From Quercus robur (Eukaryota; Streptophyta; Magnoliopsida; Fagales; Fagaceae), in contig NC_065535.1 in assembly GCF_932294415.1 (NCBI RefSeq), positions 67,167,862 to 67,231,861 of the forward strand: a DNA stretch of 64,000 bases. The letters run 5' to 3'. The notes beneath the pieces were generated by a model. That model made no database searches and was not told the DNA's origin. It worked only from the letters and a program-made list of their open reading frames with translations. Below, piece after piece: positions 1 through 11,733 of the stretch. The position numbers and the translations under genes are program-made. Position 1 is the first letter of the stretch; every line of letters begins with the position of its first letter.

Positions 1-614
1 GAAATACCCTTGCATAACCCTTGCAACAAATTATGTATCCAACCATATCTCTGGGCAAATTCGTTTTCACCTTTGTGCACAAACATTCATCTTTCTTGTG
101 AGCAAATTTACCTTTACAATGTGGTGACCGATGACCAACCTCACATTTTAATGGTTACTTTGTAAGAGTCTGATATGACTTCACATATCATCAACGTACA
201 TGCGTAACCTAACTCATTTTTTCTTTAAGTAGATCCGTAAATCATGCATCCCCTTTTAAAAGATACTTTTGTTCCAGGCTTTTCTTGTAGCTAAATTGGA
301 CCTCATCATATGCTTATAAAAGAAACCAAAAATTCAAAGCGGAATCATTCCAAAGTTTTTACTATGACAAATTAAAGCAGATAGACTAAATATAGAGTGC
401 TCCATAGTGTGCAAACTGATGCGGATTTGACCCTTTTTTGTGTCAGAGACACATAGGAATTAGGCCTTGTTTGGATCCTTTTTTTCATCACTTAATTTCT
501 GTCATTCATCACTCATCACTCATCACTTAAAATACGGCACCATCACTCAATATTTTTCATAAAGAAGAAAGGAAAAAAAGAAAAGAAACCCAGATCAGAT
601 CATCGAACCTAGTG

Positions 615-650
<36 letters not shown>

Positions 651-834
651 AGAAACCCAAACCCAGTGAAAGAAGAAAGGAAAAAAAAAAAAAAAAAAAA
701 AGAAACCCATATTAGATCATCGAACCTAGTGAAAGAAGAAGAAGAAGAAAAAAAAAGAAAAAAAAACCTAGATCAAATCACCGAACCCAGTGAAAGAAGA
801 AAAAAAAAAGAAACTTAGAAACCCGAACCCAGTG

Positions 835-873
<39 letters not shown>

Positions 874-1508
874 GAACCTAAAGTGAAAGAAGAAAGGAAA
901 AAAAAAAGGTTAAAGGTCAAAAGGTGTGGCTGACTTGACTAATGGGTTCCTCCATGTGTGTTTAATTACAAAAATGTCATTGAAAACAAAGTTATGGAAA
1001 CTGAAAACACATTTTTAGCTGTTTTCAGTTTTCATAACTCATAACTCAAAAATCAAAGAATTGAGTGATAGAAACAAAAAACTGGAAACAGAGTTATGTG
1101 GTGCCAAATGGACTTCTCAGATATGGATCCCACTATTTTTGAGTTATGAGTTATGGAAACAGAATTATGAGTTATGAAAACAACTCATCCAAACAGCCTT
1201 TTAGCTTGTGGTCTGGTCTGTTTGTGGTCTGTCTTGTTACTTTTTCTTTGCTGTTTTTCTGTCGGTTCTGAGCTTTGTATTGGCTGTTCTGCCTTCCTTT
1301 TGAATGAAATGAATATTCAGTTTCAAAAAAAAAAAAAAAAAAAAAAAGACCATGGTGTCAGGTTTCACACCAAAAAAATGGCATAGTTTCCTGGGGAAGA
1401 CTAGACTAGACTCTTCCTCTTATTAGTCCTCACTGCTCAAAACAGAACTAGAAAAAACCCCCACCTCATTAATTTTACATGCATGAAACGCTGTCAAAAA
1501 ATAACTAA

Positions 1509-1548
<40 letters not shown>

Positions 1549-1967
1549 CATTCACTTACGACTGTAACCCCATGTTGTAATAAGACTGGTTGCTTCTTCG
1601 TCCCAGCAGTACCCCCAACCCGACCTTCTGGGATCCTTTGCACACTGAGTATATACCCATCTTTGGTTGTCACCTGAAAATTAAATTTACATGCACACGT
1701 TAATTCACATCTATACTTATGTTTGATTACAAGCCAAACTATAATATATGTAATAGTTATGCATGAGAAATTTACTTCCTGCTCCTCGCATTTGTAGCCA
1801 TGTACAGTCACTGAAGATGCGCATAGACCATTCTCTGGTGAAGCTACAGCACCTTTGTTTAGGCCAAAGGAACCACGAATTGAGCTATTTGCTTGATGAG
1901 GCTGAACTGCCAAGACTAGGATATAGAAGCTCCAAGCAGCCAAACCCAACAAGCCAGGGATTCCCAT
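1..1967 (-). CDS. Acid lipase (triacylglycerol lipase 2-like), 5' part only, runs off left edge
   Basis: Two exons of a plant acid lipase are present: exon 1 at 1967-1776 (64 codons) and exon 2 at 1673-1560 (38 codons). Both end at clean GT donors and exon 2 follows an AG acceptor. The protein starts MGIPGLLGLAAW, a hydrophobic N-terminus that looks like a secretion signal. A cysteine-containing stretch (HGYKCEEQE) and the start of the alpha/beta-hydrolase fold (TTKDGYILSVQRIP, then LLQHGV) follow. Exon lengths equal those of the complete paralogue at 26598-19885. By eye the 306 coding bases differ at 10 positions, six of them changing the amino acid. The GxSxG serine, Asp and His would be in exons beyond base 1, so whether this copy is functional cannot be judged. 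Intron 2 carries an insertion at about 449-1346. Confidence 0.88.
449..1346. mobile_element. Composite insertion: LINE-like 3' end with A-tail, invaded by a TIR element
   Basis: Copy B reads straight across this point (near 25815-25835), so about 0.9 kb was inserted in copy A or lost from copy B. The right end (1204-1346) finishes with 'gaatgaatattcagtttc' and a long A run, typical of a LINE 3' end. Bases 463-1200 begin GGCCTTGTTTGGAT and end CCAAACAGCCTT, flanked on both sides by TTA, which fits a PIF/Harbinger-like MITE of 738 bp. Its inside is A-rich with repeated 'cctagaaaccc...agtgaaagaagaa' units and long A runs. Confidence 0.65.
1512..1542. repeat. (TA)n microsatellite in lipase A intron 2
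   Basis: An uninterrupted TA dinucleotide run lies just downstream of exon 2 on the minus strand. Copy B has an equivalent, longer run at about 26008-26045. Confidence 0.9.
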
Positions 1968-2005
1968 ATTGTTGGTTTTGTGTAATAAGTTTGAGAATGA
2001 ACCTT

Positions 2006-2020
2006 CCCTTTATATAAGAG
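2006..2020 (-). promoter_or_regulatory. TATA box of lipase copy A
   Basis: The minus strand reads CTTATATAAAGGG about 45 bases before the exon 1 ATG at 1967. The same motif sits at the same distance in copy B. This implies a very short 5' leader. Only the motif and spacing support the call. Confidence 0.6.
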
Positions 2021-2344
2021 TAAAAAAGAAGGGATATTACAAGTATGTGGGAAAACAAACTCGTTTTCTTTCTTTCTTTCTGGCTAACTGACCAAAAAAA
2101 TAAAATACTTTGGCACTTTCCCGTTCTTTCCACTGAGAAAGGAATGGGTTGGCCGGCCGTGTGGGTCCCAATTGGGGTCCTTCTTGAATATTGCTAACTA
2201 AGCAAATGGATATGGAGGAATCATGACTCTCAACAGTCTCTTATATAGCTACAAATTTCTGAAGCTAGAAACAGATTGCGAGGATGTATTGGGACTGGTC
2301 CTATCAAAAGCAATTTTGAGGAAACCAAATATAGACAAAAAAAA

Positions 2345-2570
2345 GGCAATTGGGGTGTTTTGGATATCTTATCGTTGAAAATTGAAAACTTATTACTGAA
2401 AATACTGTAGCAAAATAACTTTTAAATGTGTGAATAGTGCTGTGGGACTCAGTATTAAAGTTAGATTTACGTTTTTCGTACTTGCGGGTCCTATGAACAG
2501 TACATGGGACCCAGGAAAAAAATGCAGACGCCAGACACAACCTATTTTCAGCGCAATCCAAACATACACA
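2345..2570. mobile_element. Short MITE, 'ctgtagcaaaataa' family
   Basis: Copy B lacks this block (near 27070). It starts 'ggggtgttttggatatc' and ends 'gcgcaatccaaacatac', imperfect inverted repeats. Its core ('ttgaaaattgaaaactt', 'tactgtagcaaaataa', 'gaatagtgctgtggga') recurs in degraded form at 45568-45945. No transposase is encoded. Confidence 0.6.
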
Positions 2571-2848
2571 ATATATCATATATATATATGGTATTTTTAT
2601 TGAGATTTATTTAAATTTGAAACCTCTATTATTGGCTATAGTTTCAATCCATATCGTATTAACTTTATATAAGATGTATGTGATGCATGTCTTGTTTATT
2701 TATGCCATATTTAATTTACAGGGGTGCTTATTTTGGATTAGGATCATTTAGAGTTTGGATATATAGTTATATCGTTGAATTCCTAAAATCTTTATTCTCT
2801 TATCCATTTACTTTTTTTTTTTTGGATAAAATTATCCATTTACTGTAA

Positions 2849-3862
2849 GAGCATTTCCATCAGGTGTGTCAAATGCCAAATGCATTTCCATTAGGTGTGT
2901 CAAATGCCAAATATTTGGCATTTGACACACCAAACACCAAAAAACCACTCTCATCAGGTGTTCTAAATGCCAAAATATTTTACATGAGTGAACAGTACAA
3001 TCTCGAATATGGAAGCGTACGGACAAGAATGGTAAAAGTTTTATTATTTTTTTTATTTTCTCTTCTCTCTCCTCTCTCATCACTTTATTCCTTTTTTTTT
3101 CTCTCCTCTCTCATTCTTCCTCGGACATTCCTATCAGCCTCTCATCTTTTCTTCTTTCACTCTTTTTTCTTCTCACTGTCATTGCTTTTCTCTCTTCCTC
3201 TTAGCCTCACTGCGCCACCTCCTCAACTCAATGCCGATCTTTGTTACTGTGGTTTTTTTTTTTCAATGATTTGATGGGTGGGTTTGGTAGTGGGTGGGTT
3301 CAGATGGTGATGGGCAGATCGGTGGTGGTGGGTTGCGATGGGTAGATTCAGTGATGGGCAGATCTCTGTTGCGTTTTTTTGTTTTTCTGTGGTGGTGGTT
3401 TTGGTGTTCTGCTATGGTGGTTCTGGTGTGAGATGGTGGTGGGGTGGAATGTGGGGCGTTGATGGGTAGGTGGGTCAACGGTGGGTGGGTGTGCGAGAAG
3501 CGGTTGGGTTGTGTTTTTTGTTGTTGTTTTTGTTTTTCTATGGTGGTGGTTTTGGTGTTCTACTGTAGGGGTTCTGGTGTGAGACATTGGTAGGGTGGGA
3601 TGTGGGGTGTTGATGGGTGTTGGCAATGGGGGTGGGTTGTGGGTTGTGGTGGGGGTAGTTGGTTTTTTTATTTTGTATTTTTATATATTGTTGGTTTTTT
3701 TTTAATGCTATTTTAATATTTGTATATATTATTTTAATGTATAGAATTGAAGAATAGAAGATGTGATAAATGGTGAATTGTAAAATGGTGTGTTAAAATA
3801 ATAAAGTAGTGTTTTTGATGTGTCAAAATGGCATTTTTATAAAACACCTGATGGGAATGCTC
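2849..3862. mobile_element. PIF/Harbinger-like (Tourist-type) non-autonomous element, 1014 bp
   Basis: The element begins GAGCATTTCCATCAGGTGT and its right end is ACACCTGATGGGAATGCTC, near-perfect inverted repeats. The trinucleotide TAA flanks both ends. Copy B carries the uninterrupted site ('ccatttactttaaaataaat' near 27350), which shows the event directly. The left subterminal part has extra inverted 'gtgtcaaatgccaaa' motifs. The middle is a pyrimidine-rich tract followed by G/T-rich minisatellite DNA (3270-3650). Open frames inside are low-complexity and are not genes. Confidence 0.85.
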
Positions 3863-4095
3863 TAAAATAAATGGATTGTATTTTGACACATTATTTTATA
3901 CTATCTATAAGAGGATTTCTTTATTTGAACTAGACTTTTATGTGGTTCAGAAATACCTCTAAATTAACCTTACGTTTAATAGATGAAAAAATTTAAGGAC
4001 AATCCGGTAAAAATATATTTCTAATTCCACTTAAGATGCCTACAAAATAAGAAACTTCCCTACTAATCCATGTTTTCAAAACAAACTTATCCAAA

Positions 4096-4099
<4 letters not shown>

Positions 4100-4141
<42 letters not shown>
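4100..4141. repeat. (TA)n microsatellite
   Basis: About 42 bases of TA repeat. The equivalent place in copy B (near 27560) has an A run instead. Confidence 0.9.
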
Positions 4142-4144
<3 letters not shown>

Positions 4145-4547
4145 GACACTAGGCCACCAAAAAAAAAAAAAAAAGCCTCACCAAATTAGCAATGGTAGAA
4201 GCTTTTTAAAATGTTAATAACACATTAAAATTTAATCCATTCATTTCCCAATGAATGAATAGGATTTTCAAAACTCTACTTAGAGTTACCCTAAAATCTC
4301 TAAATGATCTTAATCCATTTGGCAGGATAAACAAGTAATTTTTTTCATTAATCTTGTATATTCCATTTTCCTTTCTATAAATAAAAAACGTTTTGATAAG
4401 TAATTTAATTCAAATTCCATTTCAAGTTAGATAAATAAAGGTGGATTTGATCTGCTAATGAAATGTGGATATGATCTGGATCCCTGGAAGTAACCTCTAA
4501 GAAATTTTACCAAGAAGGCTGTCGCTTTTTCTACAATTAATGGATAG

Positions 4548-5222
4548 TGTAGGGACTCAATTTGTAACGACCCCAAAATAGTATTGGGTTCGCATGTTTA
4601 AGGCTCAAACAATATAATTTGTAGAGCGTGGGCTTGAAAGGCTAAGCCTTGGTCACCGGACGGTGGTTAGTCATGGTACTCATACAGAAATAAACCATGT
4701 TCGCTCGAGAAGTCTTTCTCCTCAGCATGATCTGCGAGGCTCTGGTTCTTGGCCTTTTTTCCCAGCCCCTTTTTCTAGGTTGCTTACTTCTCTTTTTATA
4801 TTAGCCTTTACTCTTCCTCCAACATCCACGTATAGGTTCAACTTTCCAGGGCTGATACTTGTCCCATCAACCCATACCCAAAATGGTTGGGGGTGGTTGT
4901 AAAAGCTGAAAAACATTGCTCTGTCTGGCGCAGAGTATTTAATTGCAGTAATGGCAGCCTTTTTTTTGTCCTTGTTGGCAGATTGTCCAGGGGTCCTTTC
5001 TCCATCAACGTGGATGTGTTCGGTTTTTCCCAAAACTGTTCCTATACCGTTCTTTCCCTTTCTTTTAGGAGTGTCTTGGGGATGCCAATGACAGAATCAT
5101 CCTCGGCTATGTCTCAAGGCTATTTGGACTTTCATTGTATGTCCTCGGCTATATCCCTCCTCGGCTCGGGCCTTGGGCCCTAATGTAAAGTGGGCCAGGG
5201 TCACAAATTCTCTGACCCCACA
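4548..5222 (-). mobile_element. Solo LTR, 675 bp, 5-bp TSD GATAG
   Basis: The block starts TG (TGTAGGGACTC) and ends CA (CTGACCCCACA), with GATAG immediately on both sides. Copy B has the empty site 'caatggatagtattcaag' with one GATAG. No internal retrotransposon region is present, so this is a solo LTR. A TATA-like TATAAAAAG on the minus strand near 4795 suggests minus orientation, in which it begins TGTGGGGTCAGAG. It is probably Ty3-type, but family assignment from an LTR alone is weak. Confidence 0.87.
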
Positions 5223-5227
5223 GATAG

Positions 5228-6394
5228 TATTCAAGAATAGCTTAATATTTGACCTTTTGACATAATCTTTCCATGTTCTTACGAAGAACCAAGACCAATT
5301 TTAGTTCCTAACTGAGTCCAACACTAAAAATGACAATATGAAGATATGATTCATGTAAATGCATGAACCTCAAGTTGCAAATTTGTTTTCTTTTTAAAGT
5401 GGCTAGGTACTTTAATTCAGATGAAATATATAGCTAATCTTATCTTGGGTTATAAAGGGTAAAAGATTTCGTAGTGGAATTGTGAGCAATAAGGGGATAG
5501 ATTAATTAAACTTGGGGATTGATTTGGGAACTATTAATTAACCTTATAATTGAGGTGGATGCCCAGATATAGGCAGATAGATAACACTCGTAATGGAAGC
5601 AACTAATGATTTTCGTTCTTTTAGTGCTATGGTTTCAAATTGCAATTTGAACACTTGTAATCTTGTCCACTCTCATAGAAAAAGCGTGCAGACCTCTGGC
5701 AAAAAAAGGCCATGATTTGAATAGATTTGTGTTATTTGTATTGACCTTGCTCATTTTCTTGTAGGTCAATTATTGAAAATAGTTGCCAGACGTATACCCC
5801 AAACAATTTTGTGAAAGTTAACTTAAATATGATTTCAAGTAATATTTTCACCCAAAAGTAAAAAGAACGGGTAAGATTGAAGTAGGTTGAAAATAGATCC
5901 AAATGTTGATAAAATATTAGTTCTTGGAAAATCTAATTTTAAACCCAATGTGTTCTAAAAGTTCTTATACCATTTTTTTTTTAATCTTATTTTAGGCCCC
6001 AAGCACTTTAATCTTTAAAATAACGGAAATAGTGGATTTATTGCACAAGTTTCTTATGAATTTCCCGTATATAATAAGCAAATCCAAATCTTTTGTCTCA
6101 TTTTTCTTACTTTACTCCATACAATTATAGATTATAATATCAAATCACAATAGCAGTAATAACAAAGCAATAAACATGCAACACGAAAGTTATAAACAAA
6201 GTGGAAAACTAATGAAGAACCTCTTCAAAGGAAAAGCCACTCTAGAGATCTATTTAATCTCCTTAAAAAATTCAATATCTAAAAAGAAACAATTATGATA
6301 GTCTGACTCACATAACATTTGCAATCCTAAACTCTCTATGTAAATTATACAAACAATATGTTTGCCTTCCTAGTTACCATGATAGTTGTAGAAC
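5228..6394. other. Intergenic DNA shared by both copies, no gene seen
   Basis: AT-rich non-coding sequence that aligns with 27990-29155. No TIR boundary or plausible exon was seen. Confidence 0.7.
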
Positions 6395-6770
6395 TAGGGG
6401 CGCAGCTATAGCAGGCTTGGGGGGTGGGGGGGGGGGGGGGCCATGGCCCCCCTAAAATTTTAAAAAATTATTTTATATTATGTATAAGTATTAAAAACTT
6501 TAAATATATAGCTACAAAAATAGAAGTTGGCCCCACAAATGTTTGAGTTAGTTCAATGATGCTCTTAAAAACCAATAGAATTTGTTAATTGGTCTAGTAG
6601 TTATAAAGACAAAATAGTTTTTATTTTCTCTAATTCGTTTTTTGTACATGTTTATTATCAAACTAGACAAATTTTGTATACTCAATGGAGTTTAAAAGAT
6701 AATAAATTCTCCTAAAAAATTATATTGCGAATATAAATATGTGAAAGTTGTTAATTTTATATACAATATA

Positions 6771-8108
6771 TGTAGAGATACGACTTGAATTTAGGGGCTT
6801 TTTATGCACATACATGATCTATATGAGAGTTATTCCACTATAAGTGGATTCACTTGTTTTTTGCCTAGTTTAAATTTAACTCGGACTCCTTGTTTTGGAT
6901 GACTTGTCATTTGGTGGAGGTCTACTTGAATTGGATCTCTTTTCACGTGGTGAAGGAGACTTGTTCTCATATTAGTCTTGGAATTCTACTTTATTTTGGA
7001 GTCCAACATGAGATTGATTTGATTTAGCTGACCTTGAGAGACAACCATGTGATTTAGAGTTATATATACTTGGAGTAGACTCTGTCTTTTGCTTGGATTA
7101 GTATGGTGCACATGGATACAAGGAAATTGCATTACAAATTCTATTGCTCGAAGGACTTGCATCTTTGCCGACTTGAATATCCAATATAAACAGAGTGTGT
7201 TGTGGCAAATTTAGAGTTTTGTGTGTGTGAGGAAAAAGAGGCTTTCTTTTGTTTGGTTCTTTGATATTTGTGTGTTGCAATTTGGAATAGTGAGAGAAGT
7301 TTGTTACTGCTTGGTTTTGGTTCTGCAATTTGGTGATTTGCTCTTTCTTTGTGTGTTGCAACTTTTGGATTGATTTGAGATTGATTTGATTTAGCCGACC
7401 TTGAGAGACAGCCATGTGATTTAGAGTTATATATACTTGGAGTAGACTCTGTCTTTTGCCTGGATTAGTATGGTGCACGTGAACACAAGGAAATTGCATT
7501 ACAAATTCTATTGCTCGAAGGACTTGCATCTTTGCTGACTTGAATATCCTATATAAACAGAGTGTGTTGCGGCAAATTTAGGGTTTTGTGTGTGTGAGAA
7601 AAAGAGGCTTTCTTTTGTTTGGTTCTTTGATATTTGTGTGTTGCAATTTAGAATAATGAGAGAGGTTTGTTACTGCTTGGTTTCGGTTCTGCAGTTTGGT
7701 GATTTGCTCTTTCTTTGTGTGGTGTAACTTTTGGATTTGATTTGTGGCTCTCTCTTTGGTTTGTGCACAATTCACATTTGGTATTTGGTATTTGTATTTG
7801 GTATTTGTAAACCATTGGTTCTTTGGTTTTGTATTTGTGAGAGAGAGCTATTTGGGTGTATTTGGGATTTGGGTTTGTGAGAGTGCTTCTACACCAATTT
7901 GTATTATCTCAAATTTGTTATAATGAAATTTGTTCGTCGTCGCTCGTAGATGTAGGCTATTGCTGAATCACGTAAATCTCGGTGTTTTGTGTGTATTTTC
8001 TTTTGGAATAATTTTCTTCATTCCTATTAATTGTTTGAGATCTTTCTCAAGCCTAAAATATTTTCACAATCAATCTTGCTAAATTTGAGCTTCCGCTATT
8101 TTACAACA
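6771..8108 (+). mobile_element. Copia-type solo LTR, 5-bp TSD ATATA, with internal 367-bp tandem duplication
   Basis: The block starts TGTAGAGATACG and ends TTTTACAACA, with ATATA on both sides. It has a TATA box (CAATATAAACAGAG) near 7180. Its U5-like end, with 'ttcgtcgtcgctcgtagatgtaggc' and 'accacgtaaatc' type words, resembles plant Ty1/Copia LTRs. Bases 7011-7377 are repeated in tandem as 7378-7745, but copy B (from 29507) has the unit once. No coding region accompanies it. The TSD lies in AT-rich DNA, so by itself it is weak evidence. Confidence 0.72.
7011..7745. repeat. 367-bp tandem duplication inside the Copia LTR
   Basis: Two adjacent units (7011-7377 and 7378-7745) share nearly all bases, including the TATA-box region, so this LTR has two promoter-like blocks. 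The orthologous part of copy B (about 29740-30105) has a single unit. Confidence 0.88.
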
Positions 8109-9027
8109 ATATATTTATAAATTATGGCTTACTCTAGTACCAAAATATTAATGTTTATATTTGTGTATATGCATTTACACATGTGTGTGATGGTTTATCT
8201 TAACTCGAGACTAATATATTAGTAACAAAATTTGGCCCCCCAAACAAAAAATCCTAGCTCCACCCCTATATAACCTCTTAAATCTTTTAATAATGATCTT
8301 CTCCATGAACAAATTAACCTAGTTCGCATGAACAAGAACCTCTGGTACTCCAACAAACTTCTCAAAGATTTGTAGCAACACTGAACTCATTGAGTTTAAA
8401 CTCTATTGTTTCACAAACAGTTTAAAGCTCAAGTTGCATAGGAAAACACAATAGTTTTCTTATTTTTGTTCTAGGCACAAGAATAACGTTTTTCAATTTA
8501 GGCTTAACGGTTGAAGATGTGAAAGTTTTAGTTTGGTTTTAGGAGTTTTTCTTGCTTCTAAAAGTCGTGCAACAATCATCAAAAATAAAAAGTTGCGCCA
8601 ACAATGCTTTATAGAGCACACAAAGTAGTGGTAAAATCCAACAAGGACAGAACCAGGATTCAAATTTTTCGGGGGGGGGGGGGGGGGGGGGGAATTTCTT
8701 TGTTCAAGAATTTGAAAAAGTTGGAATATTAATACTAGAGGTTGACAATGATGCATTATTTGCATTAATTTTTTAATTTTTTTTAAATCAATAATAGATA
8801 TTTATGATCAAGAGTTCTATAAGTTAATTGGCCCGTCTTGATATATTCAAAGTCTAACTGAGGTTGGACCAATTCTTTATTTTATCCACATTATAATTTT
8901 TCTTTTTACTTTTCGCATAATTCTATACCTAATAACTTCATAATGCTATATATAAAGGATTCAAAAAAAAAAAAAAAATACAAAAACTATAGTTAACAAT
9001 TCAAATCCATTTCTAGTATTACATTAA

Positions 9028-9055
9028 CTAGTCGCTAACCCGTGCGATGCACAGA
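9028..9055 (-). mobile_element. Helitron-type 3' terminus (minus orientation)
   Basis: On the minus strand the sequence is GTGCATCGCACGGG... followed by CTAG and then T. The short GTGC/GCAC hairpin just before a CTAG-T end is the signature of plant Helitron 3' ends. The matching 5' TC end was not located, so the length is unknown. Confidence 0.45.
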
Positions 9056-11128
9056 ATAATTTAATAAAATTACATATATGATTAGAAAATGAATAAAGAA
9101 AAAACAGAAAAATGCCTAATATATTTAAATTCAACTGCATATTAAAATGATATTATTCTCAATAATACCATGCTTTACAAATCTATCAATAAAATTCACA
9201 AAATATATTATATACATTTATGCAATTAAATTTATAAAATCAATGAGGCTAAGTTAAAACTTCAAATGGTCAAGATGACTACTATAACAACATATACTAT
9301 TCTGAATGGAACTTACTTGTTCCTAATGAAAAGAATGATACAAATATAAATATGAACAAAAAGAGGTGTAGGCCATAAGAATAATAGTAGCATATTAGAA
9401 TTTAACTCTCTTGAAATCAACCAATTTGCAAACTCTAATGCATAAACTCTAATAGTAGTATGAAATCAAATTAACATTAACTTTATATATATAAAAGCAC
9501 TTAGTCATTTTTTTCTCTCATTTGATGCTTTTGGTGTAGTTTACATGTGATGATTGTGAAGCATTTGGCTATTTCCTTATTTTCTTTTAGAACAACAGAA
9601 GTTATGGGAGAAGTAAAATGAAGAGTTTATGGATGAGGTTTTTGGTACTTCTATTTGCTAATTGTTGATAGATTTGTTGGTCTTTTGTTTTGCTAGAACT
9701 GAATTTTATGTTTCCTGCAATGTTTGTCATTTATTAAAAATGTTTCAAAAAAAAATGTGCAAAATACATTCATACACTCAACTATCTAATTTTTTTCATA
9801 ACTAACCTAGCACACATAGTAGAAGGGGACCATTTTTAGAAGATTATTTATTTAGTTTTTCTTCTGTTTGAAATAGCTAACTTGTAGGCTCTTTTGATTA
9901 CTGTAACAAACAAAAAAAAAAAAAGAAAAAAGCTATCTTCAGCCAAGAGTTTAAAGTAAAAATTGTGTGTGCTTTGTTTTAATTAACATTTGTGTTCTTT
10001 TACTTATATAATCAAAAGTTTCAAATGTGTGTACTTTAATACACCATTGAACTTAAAGTGACTAACAATAATGCTAGTAGTGTGGATCTTGATTTGGCTA
10101 AATTTTGTTTCAAAGTTGGCAAAAAACAAAGAATTCCACAAATATAGAAAACTTAAATGATAGACAACACAAACCAAATTTGAAAAACAGGTACAGTGAA
10201 ACAAAACACAATTAGTGAAAACGGAAAATACTCTAAACCACAAACTATCTTTTCGAAACTGGTTTGAATTTCAAATGAGTAATTATAGAAGCATCAGTAT
10301 GTAGATTTTCAATTTTCCTTTCTTTCTATATGTCTTTAGTATGTATATTTAGAAATTAGATGTATATAGACAAACAGTTAACGCTATACTAAAAAAAAAA
10401 AATCAAAAATTTATTTCAAGGGCAAACAAAAAAAAAAAATCTAACAAAAAAATTTGCCAAGCAGGAAAAAAATTCTAACCAAAAAAAAAAGATTGAAAAA
10501 CCAAATCCAAGAAATTGGAAAAATTTTAATTGTAATTTAGCATACCTTTAATTATTTCTTCAAAGGTATTTATAATTTAAAATTGTAAAAGGGTCTTTAG
10601 CGTCAAGGTTAAAGGGTCTAAGAAATACCTTATTAATACCTTTGATGCTAATTTACAATTTAAAATTAGAAGAAATAATGATAGAAGAAGAAATACCTTT
10701 GACGTTGAAGAACCCTTTTTTTCTTTATCATCAATAAAACGATAAGAGTATGACCATCGATTCCACTGTGATTAAGTAAACAATATAGCAAAAATAACCA
10801 AATCTCACTACATTGCCAAACCATCTATATATTACTTCAAGATTTATATAACAATATAATATTATTGATCAACTTGAAGATGGGGTTCTCACCTCGATTT
10901 TGCGGCAAGCAAAGCCTTATGCCCTTAAACAAATTATGTTTTAGGGTTTTAAGAAGACCCAAGTTTTTAGTTTAAAATAAAACACAAATTTTCTTTCACT
11001 TTAGAGATGCTACTAATAACAAATACTACATACATTGAAAAATATTTCCATAATTCAAGGTATCAAATAAAACTATCATAAATATTCGTAAAGCATCAAA
11101 TAAATTAAATGCCTACAATGGAGTCTAT
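9056..11128. other. AT-rich interior of the large hAT-type element
   Basis: Non-coding. Several A runs occur (9905, 10390, 10430, 10480), along with a pair of imperfect inverted words around 10530-10690 ('ttgtaatttagcata', 'taatttacaatttaaaattag') that may mark a small foldback repeat. No gene was seen. Confidence 0.55.
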
Positions 11129-11510
11129 AAAAACATCCGGTTGTTGAAAGATTCCAACTTTCTACAAAGTAAGCCTTACATACAAAACAACTACACAGGA
11201 TTCGGGGATTAATTCGCCTAGCCCTACAGACAAGAGGTTTAAGCCTTGGTTTATTGTTGTAGGGAAGAGCCGTGCATGAGAAAGAGAGAGAGAGAGAAGA
11301 GACGTACGTGTATGAGAGAATGAGAGAGAGAAGATAGAAGACAGAAGAGAGATTTTTGTTTGTAGATACCTGGTTTGGTGTGGTGACTTGGGACTGTTGC
11401 AAACTTTGCAGCAGCCTTAAACCCTAAGAAGAAGAAGAAGAAAGACAAAACAGAAAACACTGTTCAGAAAGCTCGAAACAATAGGCGGCTCCAAAAAACA
11501 TCCGGTTGTT
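11129..11510. mobile_element. Insertion-like block flanked by a 17-bp direct repeat
   Basis: The 17-mer 'aaaaacatccggttgtt' occurs perfectly at 11129-11145 and 11494-11510 and brackets 348 bp. Read on the minus strand, the block has a TTC-rich leader, 'agggtttaaggctgctgcaaag' type sequence and a plausible GT donor (CCAG/GTATCTAC) near 11370. It could be a captured or retro-inserted 5' gene fragment. No protein match is recognised. The repeat could also be a coincidental duplication. Confidence 0.35.
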
Positions 11511-11517
11511 AAATAAT

Positions 11518-11523
<6 letters not shown>

Positions 11524-11573
<50 letters not shown>
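11524..11573. repeat. (TA)n microsatellite
   Basis: About 50 bases of TA repeat. Further long TA runs occur at 11693-11731 and 12233-12279. Confidence 0.9.
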
Positions 11574-11576
<3 letters not shown>

Positions 11577-11690
11577 ACTTTGGATTGGGCTTGAAGTGTA
11601 GACTCAATAAAAGAAAAAGAAAAATCTAAATTAAAAAGAAAAAGAAAATAGTGGTGACGTGGAAAGTTGTGGGAGCTTCAGAGGCTTCGG

Positions 11691-11733
<43 letters not shown>

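Larger units (their letters stand above)
6395..8268. mobile_element. hAT-like element with TAGGGGYGSAGCTA ends, containing a solo LTR
   Basis: The left end reads TAGGGGCGCAGCTA and the right end, read inward on the opposite strand, is TAGGGGTGGAGCTA (12 of 14 matching). G- and C-rich runs ('ggggggccatggcccccc', 'ttggccccccaaac') sit just inside both ends. An 8-bp TSD is not convincing. Copy B keeps only the left part (from about 29154), because its right end was removed by the deletion at 31039. A Copia-type solo LTR occupies most of the interior. Confidence 0.6.

Noticed and set aside
612..818. Lysine-rich 68-residue open frame
   Set aside because: It is a translation of A runs inside a MITE-like insertion and has no family match.
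2864..3274. 136-residue open frame on the plus strand
   Set aside because: It spans the TIR and pyrimidine tract of a Harbinger-like element and is low complexity.
4663..5183. Overlapping open frames of 79-103 residues
   Set aside because: They lie inside the solo LTR at 4548-5222 and have no retroviral-type domain.
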